From Thalassobacillus devorans MSP14 (GTDB lineage: Bacteria > Bacillota > Bacilli > Bacillales > Halobacillaceae): a stretch of 64,000 bases of DNA. Under the pieces are notes generated by a model. That model did no database searches and was not told where the DNA came from. It saw only the letters and a list, made by a program, of their open reading frames with translations. Both the position numbers and the translations under genes were made by a program. Positions 63,099 to 64,000 of this stretch are shown piece by piece. Position 1 is the first letter of the stretch. The number at the start of each line of letters is the position of its first letter. The stretch covers positions 888,901-952,900 of the forward strand of contig NZ_KI543236.1 of NCBI RefSeq assembly GCF_000496835.1. Reading direction: 5' to 3'.

Positions 63099-63374
63099 AT
63101 GAACGTGCAACGACAAGGTATGGTCATTTACTTTCAGCACATGAAAAATTTAAGACAAATAAAAAAGTATGGACATTTAATTTATGCATCCAAAAAAAGC
63201 AAATATGCCATCCTTTATGTAGATAAGGATCGTCATGAGGAAACAATGGAAAAACTCGAACGGTTCCCATTCGTCTCGAAAGTCGTCCCTTCCTATAAAC
63301 CAGAAGTCAAGACAGACTACGAAAATGCAAAACCGGATAAAGCAAAGCAATATGACTATAAAATGGGAATATAA
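63099..63374 (+). CDS. ylbG: UPF0298 family protein YlbG
   Basis: 91 residues, compared with 90 in B. subtilis. The sequence RQGMVIYFQHMKNLRQIKKYGHL, KYAILYVDKD and the C-terminal DKAKQYDYKMGI are typical UPF0298. It may be an RNA- or protein-binding regulator, but its function is unknown. GCGAGGA precedes the chosen ATG. The frame can extend to 63012 but there is no matching family sequence or good site. ylbH (rsmD) would follow but lies beyond R3. Confidence 0.9.
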   Translation: MNVQRQGMVIYFQHMKNLRQIKKYGHLIYASKKSKYAILYVDKDRHEETMEKLERFPFVSKVVPSYKPEVKTDYENAKPDKAKQYDYKMGI

Positions 63375-63408
63375 AAGAAGCCAGCCGAAAGACGGACTGG
63401 CTTCTTTT
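63373..63408 (+). terminator. Terminator of ylbG
   Basis: AAAAGAAGCCAG / CTGGCTTCTTTT, starting at the stop codon. Confidence 0.88.
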
Positions 63409-63414
63409 CATTTA

Positions 63415-64000
63415 TTACAGATAAGCTCCCAATTGCTGAAGACTCAGTTTCGAGAGAAACTGTTTCCGTTACGGTGGTGAGCGTTTGGAGGTCCGGGAAA
63501 TCACTCGCTTTCCATGGGGGTACGGTGAGCTTCCTCGGGCTAAAGCCCTGCGGGATCTCACCATGTACTCTACTCCCATAGGAGTCTCGCAATTTCCCGG
63601 CCCTCCTTGCGTTTGTAAGACTAACGGAAACATCGATATGCGGAACCACCATCTTAACAGCTGAAAAGAGCTTATGTCCTGAATCATTGAGCTTTTCATG
63701 CAGAAAATGTGGAAGATATCTTCTCACAACGTAGGGTTCGTTCGTCAAAATATGGATAAGGTGGCGGGGAAACGGTGAGACTCCCGTGGGAGAAGGGGCT
63801 AGGCGAGACCCCACAGGTCGTGAAACGGCCGAGGAGGCTTGCCAGCCTCCCCCACAGGAAAGAAACGAATGCGTAATCGCCTTGGGAGACACGACACGCA
63901 TAAGCAGAACAGCAAAAGGGAAGTGTTTTTTCTTCCCGTTGATGGACTGCTTATGTCGCGAGTGTCTAGGCGATGCAGCTGGAAAGCGAATCGTTTCCCA
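63415..64000 (-). repeat. Palindromic repeat element copy R3 (Y end left, cut by window end)
   Basis: The Y end is TTACAGATAAGCTCCCAATT then GCTGAAGACTCAGTTTCGAGAG. A reversed module follows (about 63495-63605), then the same spacer as R1, a forward module, and the CATAAGCAG hairpin (about 63858-63982). It is in inverted orientation to R1, with two differences seen over about 420 bp. The reading frame at 63356-63901 is the same DNA and is not counted as a gene. Confidence 0.87.

Noticed and set aside
24998-64000. CRISPR array or tandem-repeat interpretation of the dispersed repeats
   Set aside because: Copies are hundreds of bases long, kilobases apart and in both orientations. There is no regular repeat-spacer pattern and no cas gene.

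Overview
The window is a stretch of Bacillaceae (Firmicutes) chromosome. Gene content and order follow the Bacillus subtilis ykuR to ylbG region closely: ykuR-ykuS-ykuT-ykuU-ykuV, yknUV, ktrC, rnjA-rpoY, ykrA, defB, ykyA, pdhABCD, the SR1/speA locus, yktA-yktB-yktC, ylaF-ylaN, ftsW, pycA, ctaBCDEFG and ylbA-ylbG. Strong AGGAGG ribosome binding sites, frequent TTG/GTG starts and an average GC in the low forties suggest a Halobacillus/Thalassobacillus-type member. The genus is an inference.

Layout. 0.1-5.3 kb: lysine biosynthesis (dapL), a UPF0180 protein, a CNNM/CorC exporter, an MscS channel and a peroxiredoxin/thioredoxin-like pair. 5.4-9.1 kb: a heterodimeric ABC exporter. 9.4-14.5 kb: cytochrome bd (cydAB, with a Rex-type operator), a Ktr potassium-channel regulator and pyruvate oxidase. 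14.9-18.7 kb: RNase J1, RNA polymerase epsilon, a HAD phosphatase and peptide deformylase. 18.9-24.9 kb: a lipoprotein and the pyruvate dehydrogenase operon. 25.7-36.3 kb: a betaine-type transporter, an aromatic acid exporter-like protein, a polysaccharide deacetylase lipoprotein, the SR1 dual-function RNA with its regulatory sites, a basic amino acid decarboxylase and yktABC. 36.4-44.8 kb: the yla cluster, glutaminase and ftsW. 44.8-55.3 kb: pyruvate carboxylase and the caa3 oxidase operon. 55.3-63.4 kb: two acetyltransferases, a permease and the ylb cluster.

Metabolically the window centres on pyruvate: PDH, pyruvate oxidase, pyruvate carboxylase, and SR1, which links carbon repressors to GapA and arginine metabolism. 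It also carries two terminal oxidases (bd and caa3).

The core synteny is broken by non-coding repeats rather than by gene islands. At least five copies of one element family are present: two complete, one internally deleted, and one cut by each window edge. All copies share one X-type and one Y-type end wherever both ends are visible, and the intact ones hold two GC-rich modules facing each other. Two copies (25.0 and 63.4 kb) are almost identical over about 420 bp in inverted orientation, 38 kb apart. Other repeats are a composite at 14.65-14.92 kb, a three-copy hairpin family, a perfect 46-bp palindrome and a second TIR-bounded palindromic repeat at 57.4 kb. These repeats, the fully readable SR1 locus and a tiny cationic ORF in front of rpoY-rnjA are the best leads. 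No tRNA, rRNA, CRISPR, prophage or transposase gene was seen.
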